Assembly (NCBI RefSeq): GCF_031846185.1
Contig: NZ_JAVRIF010000002.1
Coordinates: forward strand, 310,001 to 374,000
Direction: 5' to 3'
Source: Thalassotalea_H castellviae
GTDB taxonomy: Bacteria; Pseudomonadota; Gammaproteobacteria; Enterobacterales; Alteromonadaceae
DNA length: 64,000 bases
Shown here: in pieces, positions 44,172-51,196 of the stretch
Position numbering within the stretch: position 1 is the first letter of the stretch
Layout: each line of letters starts with the position of its first letter
Notes under the pieces: generated by a model
What the model saw: the letters and a program-made list of their open reading frames with translations, nothing else
Databases searched by the model: none
Told to the model about the DNA's origin: nothing
Program-made: the position numbers and the translations under genes

Positions 44172-45557
44172 TTAACGGCCAAACATACCGCCGCCACCGC
44201 CCATGCCTCCTGGAGGCATCATGCCTTGCATGGAACGCATCATTTTTTTCATGCCACCTTTACCTGACATTTTTTTCATCATTTTTTGCATTTGAGTAAA
44301 TTGTTTTAATAATTTATTCACGTCCTGAATTTGAGTACCGGAGCCAGCGGCAATTCTTCGCTTGCGTGAACCTTTGATAATATCAGGGCGCTCACGTTCA
44401 CCAGGTGTCATAGAGTTAATAATCGCTTCCATACGAATGGTCACTTTATCATCCATTTGGTCTTTCACTTTATCTGCCATTCCTCCCATGCCAGGCAACT
44501 TATCCATCATGCCCATCATACCGCCCATATTTTTCATTTGTACAAGCTGGTCACGGAAGTCTTCTAAGCTAAAACCTTTTCCTGATTTAACTTTCTTGGC
44601 TAATTTTTCGGCTTGTTTACGGTCAACTTTTTGCTCAACTTCTTCAATAAGCGATAAAACATCGCCCATTCCTAATATTCGAGAAGCAATACGGTCAGGA
44701 TGAAATGGTTCTAATGCTTCAATTTTTTCACCAACACCCATAAATTTAATGGGCTTGCCAGTGATATGGCGAATAGAAAGAGCAGCACCACCACGGGCAT
44801 CACCATCTGTTTTGGTTAAAATAACACCTGTTAGTGGTAAAGCGTCATTAAATGCTTTTGCTGTATTTGCCGCATCTTGACCTGTCATGGCATCTACAGT
44901 AAATAAGGTTTCAACTGGATTTATAGCTTGATGAAGATCTTTAATTTCATCCATCATGCTTTCATCAACATGTAAACGACCGGCTGTATCGACAATTAGT
45001 ACATCAAAGAAATGTTTTTTGGCATGATCAATGGCAGCTTTGGCAATATCAATTGGCTTTTGTTTGATATCACTTGGGAAAAAACCTACTTCAATTTCAT
45101 TTGCTAATGTCTCAAGTTGTTTAATAGCTGCAGGACGATAAACGTCAGCACTAACTACTAACACTTTTTTCTTTTCGCGCTCTTTTAAATATTTAGACAG
45201 CTTTGCCACTGATGTGGTTTTACCCGCACCTTGTAAGCCGGCCATTAAGACTACAGCAGGAGGTGTTGCTTTTAAGTCAAGTGCTTCGTTGACTTCACCC
45301 ATCGCAGCTTCAAGTTCTTTTTGAACAATTTTTACGAAAACTTGACCTGGTGTTAAGCTTTTAGATACATCAGTGCCAACAGCACTTTCTTTTACTTTAG
45401 CAATGAATTCGCGAATAACAGGTAAAGCAACATCGGCTTCGAGTAATGCCATACGCACTTCACGCAGGGTATCTTTAATATTGTCTTCAGTAAGTCGGCC
45501 ACGACCACTGATATTTTTTAGCGTTTTGGTTAAACGATCAGAAAGATTTTCAAACAT
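44172..45557 (-). CDS. ffh: Signal recognition particle protein Ffh
   Basis: SRP GTPase that delivers nascent membrane proteins to FtsY; 461 residues. The N domain is followed by the G domain with LQGAGKTTSVAKLSKYL, VSADVYRPAAI, DTAGRLHVDE, TKTDGDARGGAALS and GVGEKIEALEPFHPDRIASRILGMGD, then the methionine-rich M domain (KLPGMGGMADKV, ERERPDIIKGSRKRRIAAGSG, QMQKMMKKM). It ends with a Gly-rich tail GGGGGMFGR. It precedes the rpsP operon, as in E. coli. Confidence 0.98.
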   Translation of the reverse strand: MFENLSDRLTKTLKNISGRGRLTEDNIKDTLREVRMALLEADVALPVIREFIAKVKESAVGTDVSKSLTPGQVFVKIVQKELEAAMGEVNEALDLKATPPAVVLMAGLQGAGKTTSVAKLSKYLKEREKKKVLVVSADVYRPAAIKQLETLANEIEVGFFPSDIKQKPIDIAKAAIDHAKKHFFDVLIVDTAGRLHVDESMMDEIKDLHQAINPVETLFTVDAMTGQDAANTAKAFNDALPLTGVILTKTDGDARGGAALSIRHITGKPIKFMGVGEKIEALEPFHPDRIASRILGMGDVLSLIEEVEQKVDRKQAEKLAKKVKSGKGFSLEDFRDQLVQMKNMGGMMGMMDKLPGMGGMADKVKDQMDDKVTIRMEAIINSMTPGERERPDIIKGSRKRRIAAGSGTQIQDVNKLLKQFTQMQKMMKKMSGKGGMKKMMRSMQGMMPPGGMGGGGGMFGR

Positions 45558-45756
45558 GTAATACTCGAATGTTAGCTAAGTAATAAACAACGCATTTATT
45601 GCGCGGTGAATAATTGTAATAAGTATAAAATATTCTTAAAGATATGGCTTGTCATTTTTAATTTTCAAGGGTGAAAGCACGTAGAAATATGGTTTACTCT
45701 ATCCTTCCCTTTTTAAATTCTATGATAAGCTATCGACAAGATAGATATAGAGTAAC

Positions 45757-46845
45757 ATGGCTTTGGCAAATCTAACGCAAACAATGAATGAACTATTAAG
45801 TAACTTTCTATTTTTAAGTGCCGAGGCGAGTCCATGGCTTTTATTAGGCTTAATTATTGCGGGTATGATGAAAGCTTGGACGCCCACCAATATATTAAGT
45901 CATCATTTAGGTGAAGGTAAATTAGCCATAGTCAAAGCAGCATTGATCGGTGCCCCCTTGCCGCTTTGTTCATGTGGGGTGATCCCCGTAGCCACCGAAT
46001 TAAAAAGAAGTGGCGCTTCGTCTCCAGCAACCGCCTCTTTTTTAGTCGCAACACCTGAAACAGGTGTCGATTCAATCACCGTTTCTTATGCGTTATTAGG
46101 ACCTATTTTTGCAATTTACCGACCAATTTCAGCAATTATATCCGCTATTTTTACCGGATTATTAGTAACAACAGCTAAAATAGCACCAACATCCAGCGAC
46201 ACATCAACGTCATGTTGTGCAAGTAAAACAAAACAAGAAAAACCAAGCTGTTGTGGTACTTCATCAGAAACCAAACAAGTTTCTTTTATCAGTAAAACAT
46301 TCAACGGTTTACGTTATGCAGTTACACAATTAATTGATGATTTAATCATTTGGTTACTCATTGGGCTTATATTTGCTACGTTAGTAAAAACCTTTGTGCC
46401 AACGTCTTTTCTCTTGAGCTATGGCAGTGGTTTACCTGCCATGTTATTGATGATTGCGATTTCTATCCCTATGTATATTTGTGCCACGGCTTCAACACCA
46501 ATTGCGGCAGGTTTTATATTAGCGGGTATTTCACCAGGCACTGCGTTAGTTTTTATGATGGCGGGTCCAGCCACTAATATTTCCACATTAGGGATCATCA
46601 AAAAAGAAATGGGCATGAGTGTATTAATACGTTATTTAATAGGTATTGCTAGTTCAGCAATTGCTTTTGGCTTATTGCTTGATTGGGGTATCGATTATTT
46701 TGCAATAAATATTAGTCAACAGATGCAGCACAATCATGAAATGCTACCCTATTGGTTTGGTTTATCCTGTGCTGGAATTATTGCATTTTTTGCCATTAAA
46801 CCCTTGAGACATAGCACTAGCCAATTTTTCTTAAAGACTAGCTAA
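45757..46845 (+). CDS. SO_0444-type Cu/Zn efflux permease
   Basis: Membrane permease of 362 residues in the DUF318/ArsP-like permease family, closest in appearance to the SO_0444 group described as copper/zinc efflux transporters. There are about eight to ten helices in two blocks, separated by a cytoplasmic loop rich in cysteine (TSCCASK, PSCCGTS; about 147-172), a likely metal-binding region. Other cysteine/proline motifs are GAPLPLCSCGVIPVATELKRSGAS and ICATASTPIAAGFI, with GPATNISTLGIIKKE. GAGTAAC precedes the ATG. It interrupts the conserved ffh-ypjD neighbourhood; no MerR regulator is adjacent. Confidence 0.88.
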   Translation: MALANLTQTMNELLSNFLFLSAEASPWLLLGLIIAGMMKAWTPTNILSHHLGEGKLAIVKAALIGAPLPLCSCGVIPVATELKRSGASSPATASFLVATPETGVDSITVSYALLGPIFAIYRPISAIISAIFTGLLVTTAKIAPTSSDTSTSCCASKTKQEKPSCCGTSSETKQVSFISKTFNGLRYAVTQLIDDLIIWLLIGLIFATLVKTFVPTSFLLSYGSGLPAMLLMIAISIPMYICATASTPIAAGFILAGISPGTALVFMMAGPATNISTLGIIKKEMGMSVLIRYLIGIASSAIAFGLLLDWGIDYFAINISQQMQHNHEMLPYWFGLSCAGIIAFFAIKPLRHSTSQFFLKTS

Positions 46846-46951
46846 GCTAGGAGTTTCTGATAAGATCGAGTAAATTTACGTGATATCAAATATTCCTTGG
46901 TAAAAGTTTGATATTATTGCCTGTAAAACAAACATATAAATGGAGTGATTG

Positions 46952-47749
46952 GTGGAGTTTTCTCATTTTGGTGCTTTAACGGCGTTTATTTGCTACATAT
47001 CAGCAACCTTAGCCGTCGTCTTTCGTTTATTTCACCCTAAAGGTCCCCATCTTGTTACTATTTTAACTTTAGGTTGTCTGGCAATAATTGCTCATACTTT
47101 AAATACCGTTGAGTACCTTTTTAACCAAGATAATATCAACTTTTCTTTACCTAATGTTGTTTCATTAGTTAGTTTAATTATTACCTTAACCGTGACTTCA
47201 TTAGCCTTACGTTTCAAAGTTAATTTATTAATTCCTGTTACTTATGCATTTGCTGGTTTGTGGCAATTAATTATGTTATTTACGCCACAAGGCCATGCTG
47301 CCCCAGTTATTAGTGCCGACTTCACCGTACTTAGCCATATTACACTTGCTTTAATAGCGTATTGTGTTTTAGTCATTGCCATGCTCTTTGCTTTTCAAGT
47401 TGCGTATATAAATATGAAACTCAAAAGTAAAAACTTAGCGGCAGTGAGTCATCTCCCGCCATTAATGCAAGTAGAAACTCAACTTTTCATTATTTTATTT
47501 ATCGGCACAGCTTGCCTGTTATTAAGTCAATTAACGGGCTTTATTTTTTTAGAAAACTTTCTAACAAAAGAAACCGCTCATAAAACGGTATTGTCGCTTT
47601 TAGCGTTATTATTTTATCTGGTGATTTTATGGGGACATTACAAGCAAGGTTGGCGCGGACACCGTGTTCTTAGCTTAACCGTTATTGCTACTAGCTTATT
47701 AACATTAGCTTATTTTGGCAGTCGATTTGTTAAAGAGTTTCTCTTATAA
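46952..47749 (+). CDS. ypjD: YpjD, CcsA/HemX-like membrane protein
   Basis: Cytochrome c assembly (CcsA/ResC-like) membrane protein of 265 residues with eight hydrophobic helices and conserved histidines (FHPKGPHLV; TFVLSHITLALIAYCVLV region; LWGHYKQGWRGHR). The start is GTG 46952, 6 bases after GGAG; a TTG one codon upstream is less well placed. Its neighbour yfjD and position near ffh match the E. coli ffh-ypjD-yfjD order. Known in E. coli as an accessory of Mg/Co transport proteins in some reports; a heme role is only family-based. Confidence 0.88.
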   Translation: MEFSHFGALTAFICYISATLAVVFRLFHPKGPHLVTILTLGCLAIIAHTLNTVEYLFNQDNINFSLPNVVSLVSLIITLTVTSLALRFKVNLLIPVTYAFAGLWQLIMLFTPQGHAAPVISADFTVLSHITLALIAYCVLVIAMLFAFQVAYINMKLKSKNLAAVSHLPPLMQVETQLFIILFIGTACLLLSQLTGFIFLENFLTKETAHKTVLSLLALLFYLVILWGHYKQGWRGHRVLSLTVIATSLLTLAYFGSRFVKEFLL

Positions 47750-47828
47750 CACTTTTTAAGGTATAACTACCCTTAACTTAATGTTGTGTTGAATTAAGTT
47801 ATTTTTTTAGTCATATAGGATCCCTTTT

Positions 47829-49115
47829 TTGGATAACATATCAACGAATATGCTGTTTACCATCCTTGGTATACTCGTATTAATCTCTGCCTATTTTTCT
47901 GGTTCAGAAACAGGCATGATGTCACTTAATCGTTATCGATTACGTCATTTAGAAAAACAAAAACATAAAGGTGCTAGGCGAGTCAGTAAATTGCTTGGCA
48001 GACCTGATCGCCTTATTGGTTTGATCCTTATCGGCAATAATCTAGTGAATATTGCTGCATCTGCTATTGCGACAATAATTGGTTTACGATTATTTGGTGA
48101 TATGGGCGTACTAATCGCCACTATCGCACTCACCTTAATCATTTTAATTTTTGCCGAAGTAACCCCAAAAACATTAGCGGCTTTATATCCAGAAAAAGTG
48201 GCTTTTCCTAGCTCGATTATTCTGTCGTTATTGTTGAAAGTGTTATTCCCGTTCGTGGTTGCCGTTAACTGGATCACAAACGGCATGTTAGCCCTGATAG
48301 GGATTAGTCATAAACAACGTGAACATCATAGTTTAAGTTCGGAAGAGCTTCGCACGGTAGTAAACGAATCAGGCGCGCTGCTAGCTGATCGCGACCAAGA
48401 CATGCTCGTTAGTATTTTAGATCTCGAAAAAGTAACCGTTGAGGATATTATGATCCCTCGCAGTGAACTCGTTGGGATTGATATCAACGAAGACTGGAAG
48501 AAAATTCAAAAACAACTCACGCAATCTACTCATACCCGTGTTTTACTTTATCGAGACACGATAGACGACGTAGTGGGCTACATTCACATGCGTGACGCGT
48601 TAAAATTACTGTCAAAAAATCAGTTTAATAAAACCACCATTATTCGTGCGGTACGTGAACTGTATTTTATTCCTGAAAGCACAACATTAAACGTGCAATT
48701 ATTAAAATTTCAAGACGCGAAAGAACGTTTAGGCTTAGTCGTAGATGAATATGGTGACATTCAAGGCTTAGTGACCTTAGAAGACATCTTAGAAGAAATA
48801 GTTGGCGACTTTACAACGACCATGACACCGGCCGCGAGCGATGAAGTAAATGTACAGCCTGATGGGAGCTTTTTAGTCGATGGCAGTGCTACCGTTCGAG
48901 ATATTAATAAAGAAATGGGCTGGGCATTTCCAACCGATGGGCCAAAAACACTCAATGGATTAATTTTGGAATATTTAGAAGATATCCCTGAAGCGAACCT
49001 AAGTGTGCGAATCGCAGGTTATCCGGTAGAGATAATTGACGTGAATGATAATATGATCAAAACGGTAAGGATATTGCCTGATTATTATCAATCTCAACAT
49101 AGAGATCATGACTAA
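47829..49115 (+). CDS. yfjD: CNNM/CorC family transporter YfjD
   Basis: Inner-membrane protein of 428 residues, same length as E. coli YfjD. It has a CNNM (DUF21) membrane domain (about 1-190; YFSGSETGMMSLNRYRLRHLEK, LIGLILIGNNLVNIAASA), two CBS domains (about 205-325; VTVEDIMIPRSELVGID, GLVVDEYGDIQGLVTLEDILEEIVGDF) and a C-terminal CorC_HlyC domain. Family members mediate Mg/Co efflux. The start TTG 47829 (AGGA 8 bases upstream) gives MDNISTNML, aligned with MEHISTTTL of E. coli; an internal ATG at 47850 would cut into the first helix. Confidence 0.93.
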   Translation: MDNISTNMLFTILGILVLISAYFSGSETGMMSLNRYRLRHLEKQKHKGARRVSKLLGRPDRLIGLILIGNNLVNIAASAIATIIGLRLFGDMGVLIATIALTLIILIFAEVTPKTLAALYPEKVAFPSSIILSLLLKVLFPFVVAVNWITNGMLALIGISHKQREHHSLSSEELRTVVNESGALLADRDQDMLVSILDLEKVTVEDIMIPRSELVGIDINEDWKKIQKQLTQSTHTRVLLYRDTIDDVVGYIHMRDALKLLSKNQFNKTTIIRAVRELYFIPESTTLNVQLLKFQDAKERLGLVVDEYGDIQGLVTLEDILEEIVGDFTTTMTPAASDEVNVQPDGSFLVDGSATVRDINKEMGWAFPTDGPKTLNGLILEYLEDIPEANLSVRIAGYPVEIIDVNDNMIKTVRILPDYYQSQHRDHD

Positions 49116-49165
49116 GCAATATCGCCTAGCTTAGATTTTTATCGACAACCGTTCTTAAAATATAG

Positions 49166-49198
49166 AAAACGACTTAATCGACTTAAAGTCGTTTTTTT
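49166..49198 (+). terminator. Terminator of yfjD
   Basis: Stem AAAACGACTT with AAGTCGTTTT around a 10-base loop, followed by T. Confidence 0.85.
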
Positions 49199-49390
49199 AT
49201 GGCCAGGTTTTTATTTCTGAAAAACCTTAAAATAAATCTCCTTAATCTTTTTGTACGCCCCACCAGTTTGTTAATTGATTGTTTCATTAAACACGCTCCG
49301 TGTTTTAAAACTTTACTTGCGAATAATGGCATTTAATTGATGAAATTAGCGATGTGATAGTTTTAACTATTTTTCTTATCCGTGCGTTAA

Positions 49391-49481
49391 TGTGGATAAT
49401 ACTGACATGGACTTAAATTACTCACAAAGTTATTCACAGGCAATTATACAAAAATCATGTTTCCACAATTTCTGTGGATAA
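49391..49481. other. Cluster of DnaA-box-like 9-mers in a gene-poor stretch
   Basis: Three 9-mers fit the DnaA box TTWTNCACA: TTATCCACA on the minus strand at 49391-49399 and again at 49473-49481, and TTATTCACA on the plus strand at 49430-49438. GTTTCCACA at 49459-49467 differs at one position. The surrounding 49.20-49.67 kb is very A+T-rich and without genes. It contains no GATC between 49380 and 49800 and no dnaA, dnaN, gidA or parAB nearby, so it does not look like oriC; DnaA titration or a DnaA-controlled promoter are alternatives. Confidence 0.5.
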
Positions 49482-49675
49482 CAATTGCAAGACCAATAGA
49501 ATAACGACTTCTGATTTTGCAAACAATTTTTGTTAAAAAAATGAAGTTTTTTTTACATTTTTTTAAACATCAAAGAGGGCGTGGCTTAGCAATAAATTCC
49601 TATAAAATTGGACATTTTGGCAAGAAAAATGCTATTGATTACAAACTACTTTTTTACGTCTAATTAGAAATCATT

Positions 49676-49774
49676 ATGAAAGTATTCGTAGTGAAAAAAT
49701 TCAAAAAAAGGTTACATGCTGATTCATGTATCTCAGCCTTAACTAACCTAGTTGAAACAAAAAAACAGCCCTAA
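49676..49774 (+). CDS. Possible 32-residue basic peptide or small RNA
   Basis: A short frame, MKVFVVKKFKKRLHADSCIS then ALTNLVETKKQP, reads from an ATG at 49676 directly into a strong intrinsic terminator. It is the only sensible product between yfjD and the lytic-transglycosylase-like gene. No clear ribosome-binding site precedes it. The terminator proves there is a transcription unit of some kind; whether its product is the peptide or the RNA cannot be decided here. I recognise no family. Confidence 0.35.
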   Translation: MKVFVVKKFKKRLHADSCISALTNLVETKKQP

Positions 49775-49789
49775 TTTGACTGTTTTTTT
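49759..49789 (+). terminator. Intrinsic terminator of an unassigned short transcript
   Basis: AAAAAAACAG and CTGTTTTTTT form a 10-bp stem with an 11-base loop and terminal T run. No long plus-strand gene lies upstream after the yfjD terminator. Confidence 0.75.
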
Positions 49790-49850
49790 GTATATCGTTC
49801 GAAAGTTATCCAAAGGATAAATCTGTGAACAAGGCGACTAATGTCAGCCG

Positions 49851-50477
49851 TTAACCGAAGAATAAACGCCAGAACCAACTTTTATTTAAATCAGCCTCAC
49901 AACTTTTCAACTGACGGCTATATTGTCTCGCTCGATTATCAACTTTACGGGCGACTTTAACCAACCAAGCTTTTTTCTTATAGGTTTTTCGTTTAAAACC
50001 ACCCCAACCTTCATGATAATTAAGATATTGGTTATAAGCATCCCATTTGGACACTTTATTAATTTTTTGCGTTTTATAAATAAACCAGCCCATAAAATCG
50101 ATAGCATCGTCAAAATCATCTCGATCAGCGCCACCATTGCCTGTTTCTTTAATATAGTCATCCCAAGTCATTGTCTTCGCTTGTGAATAGCCATAAGCGG
50201 AACTTACTCTTCCCCACGGGATAAACCCCAACAAAAAATCTCGTGGTGGTAAGGCATCTTCTTTAAAAGAACTTTCTTGATACATCATGCTCATTGGCAC
50301 ATGGATAGGCACGCCCCAGCGCTCGCGTGCGTCTTTCGCTGCAAAATACCAATCTCGGTGTTCATTAAATATTTCACATAAGTTTTCAGGGTTCTTAGGA
50401 GGAGGTGTTGCACAACTACTTAAGAGAAACGCACTCAAAAGCGCAACGAAAAAAGAAAGTTTGTTCATAATATTCAT
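49851..50477 (-). CDS. Transglycosylase SLT-like lipoprotein
   Basis: Envelope lipoprotein of 208 residues: signal ending FLLSSC, then ATPPPKNPENLCEIF. The body has VPIHVPMSMMYQESSFKEDA, with Glu in the position of the lytic transglycosylase catalytic residue, and SAYGYSQAKTMTWDDY, the GYSQ segment typical of SLT domains, and NQYLNYHEGWGGF. It probably cleaves peptidoglycan in the periplasm, anchored to the outer membrane. Start ATG 50477 or 50468 (MNKLSFF); neither has a strong ribosome-binding site. It is divergent from the tandem small-RNA-like units. Confidence 0.85.
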   Translation of the reverse strand: MNIMNKLSFFVALLSAFLLSSCATPPPKNPENLCEIFNEHRDWYFAAKDARERWGVPIHVPMSMMYQESSFKEDALPPRDFLLGFIPWGRVSSAYGYSQAKTMTWDDYIKETGNGGADRDDFDDAIDFMGWFIYKTQKINKVSKWDAYNQYLNYHEGWGGFKRKTYKKKAWLVKVARKVDNRARQYSRQLKSCEADLNKSWFWRLFFG

Positions 50478-50564
50478 ACATATTTTACAATAAAGTTATC
50501 ATGCCAGAAATTTTGAAATTAGGTAACAAAACTCAGCAAAGAATTATAATTCTCTCAATTTTTT

Positions 50565-50591
50565 GAACTTTTAGACAATCCTCTCCTCTTA
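50565..50591 (+). promoter_or_regulatory. Sigma-E-type promoter, unit A
   Basis: GAACTT (50565-50570), 16 bases, TCTTA (50587-50591), matching the RpoE pattern GGAACTT-N15-GTCTAA except for the first G and the -10 purine. Confidence 0.6.
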
Positions 50592-50597
50592 GTAATA

Positions 50598-50668
50598 AGC
50601 ATTTATTTTATGTTTCCCTTAGATTGTTTTTTTAGCGCGTTCCTTTAACAAGTGACGCGCTTTTTTTT
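50598..50668 (+). ncRNA. Candidate sRNA A of a tandem array
   Basis: Predicted transcript of about 71 nt, start 7 bases after the -10 element, ending in terminator AGCGCGT...ACGCGCT with eight T. It contains TTTCCCTTAG, shared with units B and C. No ORF. Upstream -35/-10 spacing equals that of the other three units. Confidence 0.6.
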
Positions 50669-50706
50669 ATTCAATTGAATGGGATCATTTTTCTTTAATT
50701 TATTTT

Positions 50707-50733
50707 GAACTTAATTGAAAACTTATACTCTTA
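50707..50733 (+). promoter_or_regulatory. Sigma-E-type promoter, unit B
   Basis: GAACTT (50707-50712), 16 bases, TCTTA (50729-50733); preceded by TTTT as in units A and C. Confidence 0.65.
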
Positions 50734-50739
50734 TTTAAT

Positions 50740-50808
50740 GAGAGGTTTATTTCCCTTAGTGTTTCATGTTTTAGGCGCGTTACTTTATTAAGTTAACGCG
50801 TTTTTTTT
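50740..50808 (+). ncRNA. Candidate sRNA B of a tandem array
   Basis: Predicted transcript of about 69 nt beginning GAGAGGTTTATTTCCCTTAG and ending in a terminator with CGCGTTA...TAACGCG stem and eight T. The stretch 50750-50812 is identical to 50891-50953 at 62 of 63 positions (one G/A change in the stem base). The single-stranded CU-rich body before the terminator is the expected target-pairing region. Confidence 0.72.
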
Positions 50809-50846
50809 ATCTTTTTTTGTCTATTAATTTAAATAACAATTTATTT

Positions 50847-50873
50847 GAACTTTTCAAAAAAACACGGCTCTTA
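50847..50873 (+). promoter_or_regulatory. Sigma-E-type promoter, unit C
   Basis: GAACTT (50847-50852), 16 bases, TCTTA (50869-50873). The spacer sequence differs from unit B while the boxes and spacing are kept, suggesting selection on the promoter. Confidence 0.65.
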
Positions 50874-50879
50874 TTATAC

Positions 50880-50949
50880 GAGACTTTTATTTTCCCTTAG
50901 TGTTTCATGTTTTAGACGCGTTACTTTATTAAGTTAACGCGTTTTTTTT
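50880..50949 (+). ncRNA. Candidate sRNA C of a tandem array
   Basis: Predicted transcript of about 70 nt beginning GAGACTTTTATTTTCCCTTA, near-identical to unit B downstream of its first dozen bases, with terminator ACGCGTTA...TAACGCGT and eight T. The two promoters are 140 bases apart. Confidence 0.72.
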
Positions 50950-51036
50950 ATCTCAAATTTTTATTAGAAAAATACAAATAAAAGAGTTAGATAGCAAAGC
51001 GAGCTTAAAAAAGAAATGAAAAACTGAATAAATAAT

Positions 51037-51063
51037 GAACTATTAAAAAAAGCGTCTGTCATA
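51037..51063 (+). promoter_or_regulatory. Sigma-E-type promoter, unit D
   Basis: GAACTA (51037-51042), 16 bases, TCATA (51059-51063), the most divergent member but with identical spacing. Confidence 0.55.
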
Positions 51064-51069
51064 AATTAT

Positions 51070-51136
51070 GAGAGCGCAAACCTCCCTGGACTGCTTTCTT
51101 ACTATTACGGCGCGTTACCCTAACGCGCTTTTTTTT
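51070..51136 (+). ncRNA. Candidate sRNA D of a tandem array
   Basis: Predicted transcript of about 67 nt beginning GAGAGCGCAAACCTCCCTGG and ending in a very strong terminator, GCGCGTTA-CCC-TAACGCGC with eight T. The body differs from A-C but keeps the GAGA start and the GCGCGTTA stem, and includes CCUCCCU, complementary to Shine-Dalgarno sequences. Confidence 0.6.
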
Positions 51137-51196
51137 GCCTACAAGTCAAGGAAACGTTAATGTAATAGAGCCATTAACGTCTACTATTTTAGACAG

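Noticed and set aside
49391..49481. Replication origin oriC
   Set aside because: DnaA-box-like sites are present, but no GATC clustering, no 13-mer set I could define, and no dnaA/dnaN/gidA neighbours; kept only as a DnaA-box cluster.
50565..51136. Possible CRISPR array or simple tandem repeat
   Set aside because: Repeat period varies (142, 140, 190 bases), repeats are about 63 bases with terminators and promoters, and there are no unique spacers of constant length or cas genes.
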